64,000 nt of DNA from Gymnorhina tibicen (Eukaryota; Chordata; Aves; Passeriformes; Artamidae): assembly GCA_013399875.1 (NCBI GenBank), contig VXAZ01008136.1, positions 124,001 to 188,000 of the forward strand, written 5' to 3'. This document shows positions 12,028 to 24,100 of this stretch, one piece after another; the first letter of the stretch is position 1, and each line of letters starts with the position of its first letter. Under the pieces are notes generated by a model, which was given only the letters and a program-made list of their open reading frames with translations, was not told the DNA's origin and ran no database searches. Both the position numbers and the translations under genes were made by a program.

Positions 12028-14939
12028 AGTCATGTTTATTATTCAATATTTTGTCATACTTATTCATAGAACTACAAATTCAGCAGTAGTTCAACTGAAG
12101 TTGAACTAACTGTTCTGCACTTCAGACGCTCACCTGCATATTTTTGAAAAAATTGAACATGGAATTTGTCACTTCCTATTACTGTGCTACGGAGACAATT
12201 TAACTGTTGCATCAGTGTGGAAAGCTTAACATTTTTCTTCTTGAGACAGCTATGTGCTCTTGCATGCATGCTAAACAATCAGGGTAATTTGTTATTACTT
12301 GCTCTTTGACTACATTTTTTCCTCCCTGAATACTCTTCTATTGTTAGTTCAACTTGAAATAGTGGTTTAAGCTCAACCACTGCAAAGGAAGCACGTATGC
12401 AATGGACTGAGCTTCTCTGTTTTGCCAATGCCCCCCTTGAACACTTTTACATCTTTGAACATCTACTGGCCCCTCAGACTCTTTGAAATGATCTTTTTGA
12501 AAAAGAATATATTATTTTGTAGCATGACTTCTGCAAGTTTCTTTCCCTCAAAGTTGTCCTTGTCCTTTCCAATTACAGTTTTAGATTTAATGTTCTGGGA
12601 TTGTTCTTTTTGGCAAGGGGGCATTCCCTGATCTGATAATGACTTCTATTTCTGAAATTTTTCTTTCTAATGCTAATTTAGTTTTCTGTGTGAATATGAT
12701 TTTTTTTCCCTTTAAGAATTAGGGTTTCTTGGATTTACTTCCAAATGCATTGCTGTACATTTTTACAGGAAAGCAAGCTGCAAGATCTGGTTATGTCAGA
12801 AAACTATCTGTGACCTAGGAAAATCTGCAGTGCCTTTAGATTGATGTGGATTACGAATATCTGTAAGAAACTGTAGCAAAATACCTTGTCTAGGTTTGCT
12901 GTGGACCCAGTGATGTAGGCAAGTTTAGTACACCTAATTTTCAGTTTGGGAAACACTACATTTATTATTGCCTTATTTGAATGCCACAGAGATGAGGTTT
13001 TCTCCACTGTGATTTAATTTGGAAGTGGGTTCCTCTACAGAAAGCTGACAGCTTCTAAGCACTTTTCTAGTTTCCCTGTCATAATCTATTAAAACCCAAA
13101 AAGGTACGATATAGATAGCCTGTATTTTGTTTATGGAATAACAGGAAGAACAACTCAAAACACATCCCAAGACTGATAACATAGCTATTAGAGGGAGTCA
13201 AGAGAGAGCTTTTTAGAAGAGAGATGAGAAGAAGCTACATACAGAAGCTACATACCTGATAGAGTAGAAGCAGCACACTTTTTAAAGGCTTTGAAATAAA
13301 CATCTTTGGATGAAATGAATGAACAGCCTTCTCAAAATGTTCTCTGACTAGCAGAGATAACCTACTGTTTATTGCTCAGGCTAAAGGCAGAGGGCTTTCT
13401 GAAACTCATTACTGCCTTTACTGTGCCAATCTAATGTATATGAGCAGTAAATTAATAATTATTTGTTGACACTCATCAAAAAAACTGTTTGAACCATACT
13501 TAAGTCTTAACTCTCAATTATAGAAGTAAAATAGCAAAACTAGAAACTTTTTAATGTCATGTTTATTCACTGTTGTTGTTCTACCATAGTACATTTGTCT
13601 GCATATTTCAAGGCTGTACAAAGACTGGTGTAAGTGCTTAATACCTATTAACAGACTAACCCACTTCAGTCAATAATTTACCCCTCCTGCAACCAGAAAT
13701 CAGACATATACCAGGAACATGAGCAAAGAAGTAAAATAATGATAGATGTTGTAAAAACCAGAAGAAAAAAAATAGATAGGAAAGTGAACAAGGAAATAAA
13801 ATAAGCATGTTCATTATGAATGTGACTGATTATTGTGTCTCTTTATAGTGAAAACAGCTCTTTATAATATTGTGGCTATACTAACCATGAAGCGGACGAG
13901 AAAAGGAGTACCAATGTTGTATTACTGGACAGTCTGGGCACAGAAGGGGTTATATCAAGAGACATGACAAGTGCCACTGATGGGGTATGGGTGTTATTGG
14001 TACGGTGCTTGATCCTACAAACAATACTGGAATGGCACTTACTAACATGGGTAATCTCCCAGGTACAGAGAGTAATGGTACAGACACCGGCACCAGGGGG
14101 AGATGGCTTGTGCTTCCTGCTGCCTGGGAACTTCTAGAAACTACTTTAGGTGCAGGCATAAGCTAGAAGTAGTCTTCTGTCTGCTCTGAGCTGTATTGAT
14201 TCACAATGGTTGGCTCCAGGGTACCAAACTGCAGAGATCAGATCTCTTCTTTTCTTAGATGAAATTCTTAGATCCTCTAAATTTTGCCCTGGAATGAGTC
14301 TAGACTGTAGATTTCACAGAAACAGTAGGCAGGGCAGTATATAACTGCAGGGGAAAAACACACCTTCTTTGAGTCCCCTTTGCAGCAGCCAAGCTGGGAC
14401 AACAGCTGACAGGCAAGGGTGTAATAGACTCACTGGACAACAATGGTACTATGCAAGGTAATAAGCATTATGCATGTTAAGGTCTATGCTAGTTATGAAC
14501 TTCATGTTGGTAGGAGAATGGACGCAAATAGTAAAGTGACATAACTTGTACCTATTTGTCAGTCAGCATGAAAAAAATAGGAGAGAAGGCAGCCATGAGG
14601 GAGGAAGCAGACATACACAACCCTCTCCACCCACATGCTCCTCATCTTCCCTGCTAGAAGATTTATCTATGCTGTCAGTATCACACAGGCCTATTTTGTC
14701 CCAGAGCTAATGACAGTTCTGCATGAATGAAACCTTCTTAAAAAAAAAAAAAAAAAGAAGCAAGGCCCAAACAAACATGCAACTATGACAACTTAAATTG
14801 ATGAAGAATCCCATCTACAAAAAACAGGGAATAACATCAGTTAAGAGGTGGAGAGCCCCTCTATAGCCATGCCATACTCATCAGGTCTAGTACTTGATTT
14901 AAGAGTGGTCATCACCACATACCTAACTTGTACATTAAC
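12028..14939. other. Intergenic and 3' flank of gene R
   Basis: Sequence downstream of the gene R stop codon, presumably starting with its 3'UTR. No coding exon recognised. An 18-base-scale A run lies at about 14740-14756. No canonical AATAAA is seen on the minus strand until 13567-13562. Confidence 0.5.
13562..13567 (-). terminator. First canonical poly(A) signal (AATAAA) downstream of gene R
   Basis: Minus-strand AATAAA lies about 1.37 kb past the stop codon. It is the first canonical hexamer found on reading downstream. Weak variants occur closer, for example GATAAA at 14667-14662, so the real cleavage site is uncertain. Confidence 0.25.
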
Positions 14940-15128
14940 TTAATCTTTTTGCAGAGGGTTCACTATTTTTCCCATGAAGAGCAAAGTGTTTTCCATAGTT
15001 ATGACCATCAGGAAGGGCCTGTTGAATTTAATCATAAGTGGAACCGACATAGGCACTATTTCCATGCCTGTTGCAGCTGCTGCTTCGGTACCAGTCTCAT
15101 CCACCTTTACCACAGCCTTATGAATAGC
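14940..15128 (-). CDS. SERPINA1: Gene R coding exon 4 (reactive-centre loop, C-terminus, stop)
   Basis: The acceptor is TTTCTTCACAG (AG at 15130-15129), entered in phase 0. The exon encodes 62 residues (352-413) and ends in TAA at 14942-14940. It carries the hinge (P17 Glu362, P15 Gly, P14 Thr, Ala at P12-P9), which favours loop insertion, and the scissile bond Met378-Ser379 (codons 15050-15048 and 15047-15045). Strand 4B/5B motifs FNRPFLMVI and FMGKIVNP follow. The loop has the same length as in human antitrypsin. The exon defines the gene as an inhibitory, Met-P1 serpin. Confidence 0.93.
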   Translation of the reverse strand, partial: AIHKAVVKVDETGTEAAAATGMEIVPMSVPLMIKFNRPFLMVITMENTLLFMGKIVNPLQKD

Positions 15129-18100
15129 CTGTGAAGAAACAGACATTTTACAAGTCAAGGGAGTACAAAACTAGTCACCTAAAAAAGAAGGGGAGTTAAA
15201 AGTGCCTGAAGAAGTTACTGGTAAGAAACATGCATCAGACAGACAGATGTGAGTCCACTGCTTAAAGACAGCAAAGTTAGGGAAAAAAAAATCAGCAAGC
15301 TACATTCAGCACAGCTTTCTAGCCCCAGAGAGGAAAAGTTACTCTCCAGTGGAGGGGCATGTCCCTGCTAGTGAAAACATTTGCTTTGTTTCTTTTCTTA
15401 TTCCTTGCATCCACTCATGGAGAGTACAGCTAGACCAAATGTTAAGAGAGTAAGATCATATTTAACTGTGCATTAGAAGTTCATATAGTTGAAGAAATAA
15501 CAAGCCGATTTGCACAGTGAATAGAAATTTGAAATTATGTTTCCTATGTTTCTTCATGTTTTGGGAAAAATGGGGGCAAAGATGAAGGGCCAGAAATGGA
15601 GGGTTAAAGCAGAGAAATACAAAAGTCTTACCTTTCAATATCAAGACTTTGGCAGATCCTGATTCCCTAATGACCACTTGAGGTCACGAGGGCAGTTGTT
15701 TGCTTCATTAGACAATTAAATTTGCACTGATCATCAGATTTAAACTCTAGGTTTATTGAAACATGTCCTATCTGTAGCTTTTGCCTGGGCCTGGCAGTCA
15801 TTGTTCATATGCTTGAAGCCAAATGTTTGCAGTAACTGCATTTTCCTTTCCCCCAAACAGTTTAAAAGCAAGCAGTGTTTTTCCTCTCCCTTCACCTCCA
15901 TAAAATACAAGCAGTGATCCACCCTACAGCTCCCTACTTGCCCACAAGCAGGCTAAAGAAGGCAGACAAACAGAAGCAGCCATGCAGTGACTGTAACAAC
16001 ACCCTGCAGGAGGGTACCAAGGTGTGGATAGATGATGATTTGGTCATATCTGTTTTATAAGGTTGCCCCATGCAGGTCAAAATAACCTAGATTTAAAAAT
16101 TATGCACTTGTAACTTGCTCCAACCCAACTGCACATACAGTGCAAGTAACATGGACAAAACACTCTATATGCCAACAGCCACCTTTTCATGTGAAGCAAA
16201 GCCTCTTTACACGAGTTTTGCACCATGAATAGTTGTACAGAAAGTGATGCAAATATCAGTAACCATGGGCCCATAAAACTAAAAACAGTATGACTTACCT
16301 GGGAAATTCTGTGCTGGGGCTGCCCAGTGATCCCAGAGAGGTCAGCTTTATCAGTGAATAGAGCCATAATGCCCATTTTATATAAGGTATCTTTCAGGTC
16401 ATATGTCCCATAAAGCGTGAATTTCGGAAGATACAAATTTACTGAGCTGCCAGAAAAGAAGTGCAAGAATGTGGTGAAACATTTGATCAGTTATCACAGA
16501 ATAACATAGATTCACAAGAGACAAACTGATTTTTCTTTCTCCCTAAAGACATTTTGCCTGCAGGCTCTCTCTTGCCTATATAGGAGATGTACATTTTCAG
16601 AAGTTAGTGATCTTCTGTGCAATCTGCTGGAAGCTGTTACTGAGGATGCAGAGGATTCACCTTGTGAAAAAGAGGTTCCTTTAGGCATCTCAAGCTGAGC
16701 ACAAAAAAATCCAACACATTCAAGTTCACTGGTTACTGCTGGGGAAAAAAAATTGGCCTTGTGTATTTATCACATAGAACAGAATACAAAACTGTATCCA
16801 CTGAAGAAGCAGGACAATAATAAGTAGTGACAGAAGGCATGGCAAAATGAAAGACAAAAGCACATTTACAAAATGTAGTTAGTCAATAGATAATTATTTT
16901 TCTGTGTCAAGCCCAGTGTCTGACTTACTCAATTTTAAGTGACTAGATTGCTGCTTTCCATAAATTAACCAAAGCTCTATGCTTCTGACTCATTTCTTCC
17001 TTGTTTTTCCCATAAGTGTCTAGCAATTACTTTTCAAAGGTTAAGCCCAACATTTACAGCTAGAAGCAGCATAATGAGACACAGGTTAGTGATAGTGCTG
17101 ACGTGAGGTAGTATTTTCTGGTGACAAACCAGGACAACTCTCCAGGACTCTAGGTCAGGCAGATGTGGAGAACTTAATGAAGCTAGGCAAAGAGAAAGTT
17201 GTCCAGTGGGTAGGTGGAAAGCAAAAGGCCCGTACCTCCAGCATTGCACAGCATCTAATGCCATCTCTGGCTGTATCCAAAAGCAAGAGTGCTGGTGGAT
17301 TGATAACAGGTTGCTGATCTCTTATTTCTCCCTGATTTCAGGGTGTGCTGATTGCTGTCCTGAATGAGGATGCAGCTATCACTGAATCATCTGCCTTCCT
17401 GTTACCTAAAGACACTCTGTCACAAGCCCCCACTTGCTTCCAATGTAGAGGAAAGGGAAAACCACAGACAGACAGTAGCAATGCAGCTGGCTAAGGGAAG
17501 GAAGCAGTGGGGTACACTTCCCAGAAGTGAAAGTGATGTTTTCTCTACAGTTCAGCCATTTAAAAGATCTCAGCTGTCTGTACTGGTGACACTTCAGCAC
17601 TATCCTGTTTGTCAGCCAACAGTAATGAAAGATGTCCTTCACAATACTTCTGCCACTCATATCAACATCAGTTTGCAGGTAGAGAAGAAGGGTCAAACAT
17701 AGCTAGCCCACAGCCTTCAAATTATTCCATATAATACTTTCATTTAAAAAGATCTCCCAGACTCCAAATAATAGCAGATGCAATCAATTGCTTTAAAAAC
17801 TAGAGGGAAGGAGGAGTTTGTGTCATTATTTTGTGGGAGAGAATGGTTATGACGAAAAATGGGGAGCAGCATGAAACAAACTTGTCTTTGACAGTGATTC
17901 TTTTTCATATTATAAGATGGAGAGAGGAAATACAAATCCCTCCAATTCTATTTAGCATCCGTCTTGATGATTGTAAAGGCAATTGTTTCTTTGGCAAAAA
18001 TTATACATAAGTATCTTGATTCACCATCTTATTTGTCCTTTAGTCACAAACCACATAGCTACTCCCAGAAGTTTCAAACTGTAAAAGTGCACAGAAAATG

Positions 18101-21100
18101 ACACAGTTTTTCCTGGTTTTTTTTTTGTTTGTTTGTTTGTTTGGGGTTTTTTTCCCCATATGAAAAAGAAGTTATTTTATTTTGATAATATTTAATGGTG
18201 AATCATGAAACCAGTTTGGGGTTCCTGCATTCAGATGTAATTTTTGTCTTGAGAAGGGACCATCTAAAACATGATTTTCAAATGTCTATGTGTGAAGGTC
18301 ACTAACATGACTCATCAAATTCATGAATGAATACAAGGGCTTGATACTGTAAAGGCATTTTACCTATGCTTGTACACATATTTTGTGAAAGGCTATTGCC
18401 ATACATGACACTGAATGTAAGGACTCTAAAATTTTTGAAAGTGTATAAACTTTCTGCCTTCTAATCTCAAAGCTACCTTGAACTGAGTGTAGCTTACTCC
18501 AATTTTGCCTTCCTAAGTCCTAGGAGAGCCTGGATAAGTGGCTCTGCTCTATACCCTTATCATTGATCTTTGCCCTCACAATTGCAGAATGGAAGTTATT
18601 TCAGCATTAACTGTACAATTACTGTTAATTTTAATAGGCAAAAATTAAGAAAGAGACAAGAAAAAAGGCTGAAGGGGTAGGAATTTACTTGTAAATAGGA
18701 GAAGGCAGAAGACCTCCCCCCCAAAAAGTGAGAAGAGGTCTAAGTCCAAAAACTTGGGCCTATTGAGAATTGAAGATGGGAAACAAAATGCAGAAACAGC
18801 AAAATTCCTAATCTGTGAAGGTTTTCAGTCTTTGCAGTACTGAAAGTCAAAACACACTAAAGAGCCAGATTCAACTTTGATCAGGGGATTTCTTCTGTAG
18901 ATTAAAGCAAAACTAAAAATGGCACATTGACCCTATGTCATACCCCAGCACCTTTGTTTCCTTGCCTACCATCTGAGCCAAGAACTGCAGAATTTTACCT
19001 TTTTGTGACTAATGTCTTCCACCTTGACATACGTTCACAAGACAATTTTTTCTCCAGCTTCCTCATTCTTCCTCTATCAGGCAGAATAAAAAATGCTGAA
19101 GCACCTCCTTTGTAATCCATTTGTACCACAGTGGAAGACAGCTGCTCATCATAGCCATGCTTGAACACGCCCATTCCAAACATCATCGGCACTTCAACAG
19201 CCTTGCTCCCATCCACAAAAAATTTGCTCCTTTTAGTGTATTTTGGATCAAAAGGTTTTTCCCATTCAGCTTGAAATATAAGAGACAAGAGTTACAGGAT
19301 ATTTTGAGGACATGAAACCATAGGACTTATTAACATAGGACACATTCTTAGATGACAGAAACTGGTACAGTTGGATCAGCTTCAAAGACAAACCAATTTG
19401 CAATGATCACTTGATCTTACTAAATACTCAGAATAATTCAATAGCAACACACAGTAGGTAGAATGTGATGTAAAAATTCCCTCAGATCTTACAGCAGGCT
19501 GCAAAATTCTTCATTTAGATGAGTTATCAAGGGTTCTACCTTGCACTCTTCTTCTGTGATAACAGTTTTGAGGAGCCTGTAAAGTTCTTATATAATGCAG
19601 CCTTTATCTAAGCTCAGAAGAAGATTTTCTCATTTTCTTAGGAACCAAAGACCAAAATAGGCTTGTAAAGGATGACACAAGGGATGAATTCTCCAGAGAA
19701 ATTAAGGGATTTGGGTTACTTGCAGAGAGGTGTTGATACCTCACATTAGCTGATGATGTATAGAGTCATAAAGAACTTAATTTTACCAGACTGCTGAGTT
19801 AAAAAACAAAACAGCAACAGCAGAAACCTTTTCCTCTGTCATCTTCACCATATTAAATTTTCAAAGGCTTCTCAGTCATGGTCAAACAAACTGTCTACAC
19901 TGAAATTCTGAAAGATTCTTATCCTTAGTGGAGAGGAATTTCCAAGCCAAATTTCAGGCATCCACATCATACATTTCAGAGGCTGAGCAAATTTTTTAAA
20001 AGGGGGAAAACTGTGGAATTTTGGAAGGGTTTCTTTGTTGCTTTTATTTTAATTTTTAAGAAATCTTGTTGTTCTGTAGTAAATTTTGCCTTCTAGAGAA
20101 AAACTAACATTTTGTCAAATGTAGTGGGCAAAAGTACAGCAGTGATGCTAAATAAGATAAGTATAGCAGTGATGCTAAGTTTCATGGTTTCATCAAGAAA
20201 ACCATGAAACAAGATGCAACTTTTGATTTTTGATTTCTATCTGAACATTGATTACTAGGCAGCTTGTTACAAATGAAATAATTATCATCTGCTGTTTCCA
20301 CCATCTGACATAGCCTGCACTACTAAATAGCTTTTGAAAAAGTGAAATGAGGCTTTAGTGCATGTCTTGGTCTCTGAAAGCATAGATTGACAACTGCAAT
20401 ACTCTGAACAGGGAAACATTGCTACTTTTATATACTTCATATACTTTTATATGCTTCATTAATAGTGACTTCTATCACCAGATATGTAACACACAGGACT
20501 TTTACATTTTCATGCTTAAGGGGAAAAAAAAAGCAGAATGAATCACAATAACATGAATGACACCAGTCCTGAAAAACTTAAACAACATTTATCTAGTGCT
20601 CAACTCAGGGAAAATTAACTGATTGCCAGAAGAACTTTGATTGAAAACTGACTACGATGTTAGGACCACTACTCTGGGCTTCAGGAAAGCAAACTTTGGC
20701 CTCTTCAGAGATCTGCTTGGGATAAAGCCGTGGAGAGAATAGGGCCCCAAGAAAGCTGGTTTGTCATAGCCATCCCATACAGCACTGCAGGCTGGGGGCA
20801 GAGTGGCTGGGAAGTGGCCCTGCAGAAAAGCACCTGGAGGTGCTGGTTGACAGCAGCTGAACCTGAGCCAGTGTGTGCCCAGGTGGCCAAGAAGGCCAAT
20901 GGCATCCTGTGTCAGCAACAGTGTGGCCAGCAGGACCAAGACAGGAATTGTCCCACTGTACTTGGCACTGGTGAGGCCACACCTCGAATCCTGTGTTCAG
21001 TTCTGGGCCCCTCATGACAAGAAAGACATTGAGGGGCTGGAGCATGTCCAGAGAAGGGCAACAGAGAAGGGTCTAGAGAGTCGGTCATATGGGAGCAGCT

Positions 21101-24100
21101 CAGGGAGCTGGGGTTTTTTAGGCTGGAGAAAAGGAGGCTGAAGGGGGAACCTCATTGCTCTCTACAACTGCCTGAAATGGGGCTGTAGCCAGGTCAGGGT
21201 CAGTCTCTTCTCCCAGGCAACAAGTGACAGGACAAGAGGAAATGGCCTCAGGCTGTTTCAGGGGAGGTTCAGGTTGGACACCAGGAAGAATTTCTTCATT
21301 GAAAGGGTAGTCAAACATTTTGACGGGCTGCCCAGGGATATGATAGATTCATGATCACCGGAAATGTTCAAGAAATGACTGGACTTGGCACTTAGTGTCA
21401 TAGTTTATTTGACATGGTAGTGTTCAGTCAAAGGTTGGACTCAAAGATATTGGAGGTCTTTTCCAACCTTCTATCATTCTATTAATATTCAAGGATGACC
21501 TCCACCAAGTACAGGAGTGATCCATCCTAACAGAGAAGAAGTCAGGTAAAAATGCCAGAAGGCCTGTGTGGATGAACAAGGAGCTCCTTGGTGAATTCAA
21601 ACACAGACAGGTAGCCTACAGAGGGCGGAAGCAAGGACAGGTAACCTGGGAGGTAGAAAAAGAGATTTTCTGAGCCTCCAGGGATTAGGTTAGGAAAGTT
21701 AAAGGTGTGATAAAATTAAAGCTGGCCAGGGACATCGAGGGCAACAAGAAAAGCTTCCATAGGTATGACAGTGATAAAAGGAAGACTAGGGAAAACATGA
21801 ATGCCCTCCAGAAGGAAATGGGAAACCTGGTTACCCAGAACGTGGAGAAGGCTGAGGTACTCGATGACATTTGTTGCCTCAGTCTTTACTGGCAAGTGCA
21901 GGGACTGGGAGAATGAAAAACTGTCCACTGTAGAAGAAGATCAGGTTCAAGACCATATAAAGAACCTGAAGATGAACATGTTCAGGCACCTGATGAAATG
22001 CGTCTGCAGGTCCTGAGGGAAATAGATGAAACAGCTAAACCACTGTCCATCATATTTGAGAAGTTATGGCAGTCCGGAGAAATTCCCACTGACTGAAAAA
22101 GAGAAATGAGAGCTCTTATTTTTGAAAAGTGAAGAAGACCTAGGAAACTACCAGGCTTTCTCACCTCTTTGAGTGGCAAACTCATGGAGCAGATCCTCCT
22201 GGAAACTATGCTAAGACACATGGAAAATTAGGAAGTGATTGGTGACAGACAACATGACTTTCCTAAGGGTAAACTGTGCTAAAGAAGAGTAATTGATGTC
22301 ATCTACCTGGAGCTGCGCAAAGCATTTCACACGGTCCTGCATGACATCCTTGACTCTAAACTGGAGAAATGGGTGACAGATGGTCCACTCAGTGGATAAG
22401 GAGCTGTCTGGATGGTTGCATTTGAAGGGTTGCAGTCAATGGCTTGTTGTCCAAGAGGAGATCAGAGATGACCAGTGCTCCTAGGGGGTTGGTGTTAGGA
22501 CCAGTGCTGTTCAATATCTTTGTTGGTGACACAAACAGTGGAATTGAGTGCACCCTCAGCAAGTTTGCCAGTGACACCAAGATGGCGTCATTTTGTTGAC
22601 ATGCTGTAAGGAAAGGATGCCCTCCAGAGGGAAGGGATGCCATCCAGAGGGAAGGGACGCCATCCAGTGAGAGTGAGACAGGCTTGAGAGGTGGCCCCAT
22701 TAGAACATCGTGAAGTTCAACAAGGCCAAGTGCAAGATCCTGCATGTGGGCTGGGGCAATCCCAAGCACAAGTACAAGCTGGGTAAATAATGGATTGAGT
22801 TGAAAGCAGACCTGAGGAGAAGGACTTGGTGCTGTTGGTTGATGAGAATCTCAACATGGCCCAGCAATGTGTGCTCATAGCCCAGAAAGCCAAACACATC
22901 CTGAGCTGCATCAAAAAAAGTGTGGCCAGCCGGTCAAGGGAGAGGATTCTCCACCTCTTCTTCACTCTGGTGAGACCCCACCTGGAGTACTGCATTCAGC
23001 TCTGGAGTGTCCAATAAAAGAAGGATGTGGATCTGTTGGAGTAACTCCAGATGAGAGCCATCAAAATGATCAGAGGGCTGGAGAACTTCCATGAAGACAG
23101 GCTGAGAGAGTTGGGGTTGTTCAGCCTGGGAAGAGAAGGCTCCGGGGAGATCTTAGAGCCCCTTCCAGTACCTAAGCAGGGCCTATAGATGGGGAAAGAC
23201 TTTTTATGCAGGCACATAGTGATAGGACAAAGGGGAATGAATAAACTGAAAGAAGGCAGATCTAAATTTATATTAGATTTAAGGAATAAATTCCTCGCTA
23301 TGAGGGTGGTGAGGCTGGAACAGAGAAATTGCAGATGCCCCATCCCTGGCAGTGATCAAGGCCAAGCTGGACAGTTCTTTGAGCACTCTGGTGTAGTGGA
23401 AGGTGTCCTTGCCCATCACAGGGGGGTTGGAACTAGATGATGATTAAAGTCCTAAACCATGACTATCAGTTAACACACAGAGTAGACAGAGATGATATTC
23501 ACTAATACTTTTCTCCTCTTTCAAAGGGACTCTTATTCCTGTTCCCACCTCTATCTTCAGCAGCTACCTTCTAGGCACTTCCTTCAAGTGTTTCACAGCG
23601 CTCAAGTAGCAAAATGAAATTTGAAGTATTCTTTATTGTTACCAGCTTGACTAAGGCATGAAAAGGGACTGGTGTTATATAGTGGAATAACATGTCCAGT
23701 AGTTCAGAGTCAGGAAAATATTGCCAGACTTTTGTCCTTGGAGAAGGACTTCTGTACTATGCTACACCACAAAAAAAAGTCACCAGTACTGTGCAAGGAA
23801 GTTTGTAATGCACAAGAAGTGGACAAGCACCTAAAGGTATAGTCTGGTTATACAGCTAACTGAGGTTTAGAAATCCTCTCCAGATTAATCCCAGCTCTAG
23901 ATTGTTAACTTACTCTTGATTTCAAGATTAAAATTGTTATTATATTATTGCTATTAATGCTATTTTTTAATCCATTTGCTTTAAAACTGGAGAGCTAAAA
24001 CTGAAACTCCACCACCTTTGGAGGAGCTAGGAAACCTTTGCAGTAGTAAACGGAACATCTAATAAAGAACCCCCAACAACCCTTATTGTTAAAACGTGTA

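Noticed and set aside
14928..15134. Plus-strand ORF of 68 codons over exon 4
   Set aside because: Antisense to the gene R reactive-loop exon, which has the clear serpin match and splice sites.
20652..21045. Minus-strand ORFs of 66-95 codons
   Set aside because: They are antisense shadows of plus-strand CR1 sequence. Similar shadows occur over the other CR1 copies.
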